Source: Rusavskia elegans (taxonomy: Eukaryota; Ascomycota; Lecanoromycetes; Teloschistales; Teloschistaceae). Taken from it: a DNA stretch of 64,000 nucleotides. The position numbers were made by a program, and so were the translations under genes. How positions within the stretch are numbered: position 1 is the first letter of the stretch; the number at the start of each line of letters is the position of its first letter. Below the pieces are notes generated by a model. That model was not told where the DNA came from. It was given only the letters and a program-made list of their open reading frames with translations, and made no database searches. The stretch is taken from the NCBI GenBank assembly GCA_011316305.1, contig SAUG01000071.1:248001-312000 (forward strand), given 5' to 3'. Of the stretch, positions 59,807 to 64,000 are shown piece by piece.

Positions 59807-60595
59807 ATGCCCACCTACGCGATACTAGGAGCCACCGGCAAAACTGGCGGTGCCCTTCTCGAGCTCCTCCAAAAGAGTCCAAGCAACCATATCAACGCCT
59901 ACGTCCGCTCCAAAGCCAAGCTCCTCGAGCAGAGACCCGGCCTTGAGAAAAACAAGAACGTGAAGATCTTCGAGGGTTCCCTATCGGACATCCCCCTTAT
60001 CGCATCCACCCTCAACCCAATTGTCGATGCCGCATTTTGCGTGCTCGCTACGAATGAAAATATCCCTGGCGTCCGCATTGCCCAGGATACCGCTAGTTCG
60101 GTCATAGCAGCCCTCTGCCATCTACGCAACGAAGATATCCATTGCAAAACACCGAAGCTGATCTTCCTGAGCTCCGCCTCGCTGAATGCAGCCATGTTGG
60201 GCGAATTCCCAGCCGCGGTCGAGGCGATCATCACTCGCGCCATGTCACATGTGTACGCGGACCTTCGATTTGCCGAAGAGAACTTGCGATTGCACCGGTC
60301 GTGGTTGGATGCGACTTTCGTGCAGCCTGGAGGCTTGACGGAGGATGTGCAGAAAGGCCACAAACTGAGTGTGGACAAAGCGTCGGACAGTTTCGTGAGC
60401 TATCTCGATCTCGCCGCGGGCATGATAGAAATTGCGGAATCGGGCACATATAACTGGATGGGAGTCTCAGTGAATGCCACGGCTAAGGATGTCAAGTTCG
60501 AGCCGAATGCTCCACCACAAATCCTGAGAGGGCTGGTGTGGCATTTTGCTCCGTGGTTGTACTGGACGTGCCGGTCTTTGAGGATCGTGTCATAG
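59807..60595 (+). CDS. NAD(P)-binding Rossmann protein, NmrA/atypical SDR-like
   Basis: This is a single-exon gene of 262 residues. The N-terminus MPTYAILGATGKTGG carries the GxxGxxGG dinucleotide-binding loop of atypical short-chain dehydrogenases (NmrA-like group). Other features are an acidic/hydrophobic strand pattern typical of a Rossmann fold, FLSSASLNAAM at the Ser position of the active-site strand, and a VYADLRFAEENLR segment in the place of the YxxxK helix (Tyr present, canonical Lys not). The C-terminus is aromatic and hydrophobic (HFAPWLYWTCRSL), suggesting membrane association. Such proteins act as NADPH-dependent reductases or redox sensors and often sit in secondary-metabolite clusters, but none is visible here. 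ATG chosen because it follows a TATA box and C/T tract at proper spacing. Confidence 0.82.
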   Translation: MPTYAILGATGKTGGALLELLQKSPSNHINAYVRSKAKLLEQRPGLEKNKNVKIFEGSLSDIPLIASTLNPIVDAAFCVLATNENIPGVRIAQDTASSVIAALCHLRNEDIHCKTPKLIFLSSASLNAAMLGEFPAAVEAIITRAMSHVYADLRFAEENLRLHRSWLDATFVQPGGLTEDVQKGHKLSVDKASDSFVSYLDLAAGMIEIAESGTYNWMGVSVNATAKDVKFEPNAPPQILRGLVWHFAPWLYWTCRSLRIVS

Positions 60596-61699
60596 ACTTG
60601 GGCCCCAAATGGACAAGACTTCGAAATATGACTTTTTCAATCCAGGTTACCTCTCCGGACAAACGTCCAACCATCCCTCGCTAGAATACTTCCCCTGTCT
60701 TCTCTTTCTTCATCCGCTCTTCGCCAAAAACGCTACCGCGTTCACAGCCTCGGCGTCATTATCTCCAACGCGCAACGCCAAGCACCCATCCACCGTACTC
60801 CCTGAGATGAGTCACCGTGACTCAAATCACGGATACAATTACTCATGACGCTGATTCGTGGCCTCCAAGCGGGTGACCGGGTGCATGGTTCTCAAGCTCC
60901 GCATATTGGATCCATCTCATAACCCAGCAGGCCCATCAGAAGCACCAAGGGCGCTTCAATCAAGGGGGAGCGAGTCGCACTGTTTTCGCATATGCCAAAT
61001 GCTGTTGACAGAGACGCGATATGCGGCGAGTCCTTCGTTCATCCTTGCGACTCCTCTACTCATATTTAATCAAGAATCACCAACAACATCGCCTTAGTTC
61101 GTCGACGGTCTTTGAATCTTTCAACAGTTTTCTGTTCTAAGCCTCCACACTCGGATAGAGAAAGGAGCTAGACCGCTGAAAGAGCCAATGACAAAAGCAG
61201 CGGCTCTGTCTTCGCCAGGCCTTGGGTGATGTTGGCTTTTTTACACTGCCCTGGGCAAGTAATCATATGCGATCATAGACGGATTTGGCAAGACCATCTA
61301 TTTGCGCAAGATTGTCAGCCATCATAAAGGGCCCGGCCATCCTTTGTCAAAGCTCATACTCTCTAGTTGCATTCCCTCGATCCAGCCAATCGTGATGTAG
61401 AGCTATTTCTTTCGTCTTTTGGTTATATTGATCCGAAATTTTCGCATGTGGTAAGGTGTAGTCAGTTCCTACGGAACAAATTGGTATAAGAGCGCGGTAA
61501 GGAAAGAGGTAAGTAATAGAGGTTGGAGTCGTCGCGTAAGCTGTACTGACAGAATCTTATTTTGGTTCCACCATGTCCCTGTAGAGATCAGACGGAAAAC
61601 ATTGACACTTGGAAATAACACCGATCTAAAACTTCAACCGCTTCAACTTAGAACGAAACAAAATAAGTCGACCACCAAAGTGTTCAAGCTTTAATATTT
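60596..61699. other. Intergenic, no gene supported
   Basis: About 1.1 kb between the reductase-like gene and the NLR pseudogene. Short plus-strand frames (for example 60609-61097) lack domain or splice support. Confidence 0.4.
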
Positions 61700-63333
61700 C
61701 TACAGAGCAGCGGCCTTCAATTTCTCCACAATACCATCATGCCTTCTGAAGATAGCTACTTGCATGGCATTTCCATACCGCCCACGCATCTTCGCAACAG
61801 CTCCCTTGAGCAGAAGTAAGTTGGCGCATTTTTCATGACCCTTGTAACACGCTGCTTGCAAAGCTCCACCAGCATTCACGTCAGCCCCAGCTTCAATCAA
61901 AAGTTTAGTGGCCTTCACTAATCCGGCCTGCGATGCATAGTATAATGGAGGAGGTGAAAATCGATAGTTCTTCCTAGCAGAAGCTTCCCGTCGTTGGTAA
62001 TCGGGATCGTAGAGCCAATTGGGATTCCCATAAGCCCTTTTTTCCGACGCGAAAAGGTCATAGTTAGTTGGTGTACGGTCCCCGCGTCCGCATCAGCATG
62101 TCGAACGTGCTGGGTCCAGTACCTAGCAGCATATCTTGCCAGTGGGAAGTCACTAACATCGTGCAACACGAAAAGACTTGGATCCTCAAAGTGTAAGAGG
62201 TAGGAAATGCATGCTTCGCCAATGTATTCGTTAGACCCCACGTGGGTGATACTGTACCTCTCAGTGGGCCCCATCCGGATCCTGTCGGACAAGAGGTACT
62301 CTTTCACAGAGAAATGAGCCAACTTAAGCTCAGTGTGAGTCTCACCGCCCGAAAATTGATCGTTGACCCCATCCACTGTAGTCACCAAGCTGGAACAGAT
62401 TTTCAAGGCATCGCGTTTCTCCAGAGACCGCCGTTCGACGTCGAAGCGAGGGTTGCTGTCGATATCAATGGCAATTACCTCGGCGAGTTCTTCAAGCCTT
62501 AGTGGTCTGGCAGAAGAAACTAGCCATTGCAACATTGAGAGTACATATTTGATGTGTTCTTCCTTGATAGCACAAAGGATCCTTGCATAGGTGTCATCCA
62601 ACGTCTTCGGCAGGTTCTTCAACGACTTTCGCAGCATCGGTAGATTCAGCGAATCACCCAGTGCGTCCAATTGACAGCCTACCCAGCGAAACTTGCGAAT
62701 AGCATCAGCAAGTTCGCAGCCAAGAGTTGACTGGAGAATTCCGATTGAATGTCCTTACATTCCGTCAGCTTTTGCGACTAGGGTAGTCTCGATCTCCTTC
62801 TGCACATCTTCATTCGATTGCCACCTTTTCAGTCTTGCATCGGTCTGGAGCCGTTGATGCACATATGCTTGTATGTCTTCGCTGATTATCTGACTCTGAA
62901 TCCAGACAATTCTCTGTTCTGTCGCAAGAGGTTACTTCCTTCCGGCTTGTGACCAGTGTATGGACATTTCCACTTTTCCATCGCACTCTTTCCTCGATGT
63001 TCAATAAGAGGGTTCCTCTATCATCACATTCATCTAGAGCATCGAGAACAATGAAAGCGTTATCGAATCCTTTGAGGATGGCTCTGAGCGTCGTCAACAA
63101 CGCATGTTTAGAAGGTTGGCGCAGTCCGTTCCCACAAGACTCAAAGAGTTGCTCTCCGTCGCCAGCGTCGAAAGTGTCTCAAGGAGATCCCGAAGGCCTC
63201 GAACCTCGCGAGAAAGCTTCTCCCATGGTCCTACGCCTTGGAGTGCAGAGTGGTAATCGTAACATACGTTGACAACGATATTGGCAGCTTGGAGCACTGT
63301 TATGATACTCGCGGCGGCACCCACTGGGTCCAC
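61700..63333 (-). pseudogene. NLR/STAND pseudogene: fungal N-domain, NACHT remnant, ankyrin repeats
   Basis: The minus strand holds, in order, a fungal STAND N-terminal domain (MDPVGAAASIITVLQAANIV...), then NACHT Walker B (AFIVLDALDECDDR) and sensor region (HTLVTSRKE). A helical/winged segment follows (LPKTLDDTYARILCAI...LAHFSVKEYLLS), then a linker (DPDYQRREASARKNYRF) and ankyrin repeats (LLIEAGADVNAGGALQAACY...). Intact relatives are intracellular receptors for non-self recognition and cell-death signalling. Lesions: the P-loop half of NACHT is missing, the N-domain frame stopping at about 63095 right where the Walker B frame begins; a frameshift near 62930 splits SRKEV from IQSQIISEDIQAYVHQ; the register is lost between ADGM and FRWVGCQLDALG (about 62690-62755); and a one-base loss near 62053 shifts the linker. 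The ankyrin part is also short. Clearly non-functional as an NTPase. Confidence 0.85.
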
Positions 63334-64000
63334 ATTCCTCGATCTAAAGAATGGGTTAGACTGTCCCAGATGACAGGCTTCAGGGAATTATCCACTGAAT
63401 ACTCGTCAATGATCCAAGTTGAACGACGACTTGGAACCACATTCACGCGGCTCTTCACCTGAGCCTGGCTCCGCCTTCTTTGTGTGACACTGCGTCATTG
63501 TGCAGGCGAGGAGTTATTTTTACTGGAACCTTATCTTCATCCCAAGATTAGGCCGCCATATCGGAGATGCATTTGATGCTACCAATAAACGGCAACCTAC
63601 TTATTCGTATTGTGTCATTCAAGGTTAGTAACAGAGCCATTTTAATGGGGACACAGACAGGCTTCGAAAGCGGCGCATTCAACGAAGACCCTTGTACCCG
63701 ACCCGGTACAAAATCTGCCTGAAGAGAGTGATATTGCCCCAGAACAGAGTCAAGGTAGATTGTGATGGTTTTTATCTCAGCGTACTGCTTGACCTTGATA
63801 TTGCGTAGGGTGCCAGACCCCTACATATTGTGGACAAAAAATAGTTGCTTCAGAGCTGTTCGTTATAGCACGCAGAATAGATAACAAGTATTGTACAAAC
63901 CGGTTTGCTGGCCCGTGAGGGAAAAGATGGTCTCACCAAAAGAAAATCTTGGCATTTTCCGAAGAAGATCTTAGATTTCTTCGAACTTATTATTAGACTT
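63334..64000. other. Terminal intergenic region
   Basis: Sequence upstream of the NLR pseudogene to the window end. No gene or RNA is supported. The last 30 bases become AT-rich, which could be the start of another repeat, but too little is visible. Confidence 0.35.

Noticed and set aside
1..64000. CRISPR arrays, operons, rRNA genes
   Set aside because: No spacer-repeat arrays or rRNA sequence. The spliced genes show eukaryotic nuclear DNA, so bacterial-type structures are not expected.

Overview
The window reads as nuclear DNA of a filamentous ascomycete (Pezizomycotina, plausibly a dothideomycete). Genes are GC-balanced and carry 46-61 nt GT-AG introns with CTAAC/CTGAC-like branch points. 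The families are typically fungal: cytochrome c heme lyase, a DUF3176 protein, a STAND/NLR protein with a fungal N-terminal domain, and a RID/Masc1-type DNA methyltransferase. A huge AT-rich tract carries the CpA-to-TpA signature of repeat-induced point mutation (RIP).

Layout. (1) 1-9.2 kb, gene-rich left arm: the 5' part of a cytochrome c heme lyase gene (-), an ABC1/ADCK2-type mitochondrial kinase (+), a 1427-residue DExH RNA helicase (-) with a presequence-like N-terminus, and a decayed lectin-like beta-propeller fragment (+). (2) 9933-10020: an intron-containing tRNA-Ala(CGC) gene on the minus strand, exactly at the edge of the AT-rich tract. (3) About 10.03-46.95 kb: about 37 kb of RIP-degraded DNA with no intact protein gene. 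Two elements in it can be delimited to the base: a 5334-bp hAT transposon (26401-31734) with an 8-bp target duplication, and a 420-bp tRNA-headed SINE (22947-23366) with a 15-bp target duplication. The SINE escaped RIP and so looks younger than the mutation of its surroundings. The tract also holds a 14-copy 24-bp coding repeat that records individual RIP hits, a 2 x 111-bp repeat, and a reading frame interrupted by the hAT element. (4) 47.5-51.4 kb: a six-exon amino-acid/GABA-type permease (+) and a DUF3176 membrane protein lacking its N-terminus (+). (5) 52.2-53.1 kb: a cysteine-ladder pentapeptide-repeat protein gene with an apparent +1 frameshift. (6) 54.0-55.85 kb: a RID-type cytosine-5 methyltransferase gene carrying a 4-bp tandem duplication that breaks its frame. 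(7) 58.4-60.6 kb: a small secreted protein (-) and an NAD(P)-binding reductase-like protein (+). (8) 61.7-63.3 kb: a multiply broken NACHT-ankyrin (NLR) pseudogene.

How it fits together. The first three genes are all plausibly mitochondrial. The most notable juxtaposition is a saturated RIP tract within 10 kb of a homologue of the very methyltransferase family needed for RIP, itself apparently frame-broken, together with an un-RIPed SINE inside the tract. A consistent history is: transposons accumulated, RIP saturated them, RIP later weakened or stopped, and a SINE then inserted. This is inference. The frameshift could also be a sequencing error.
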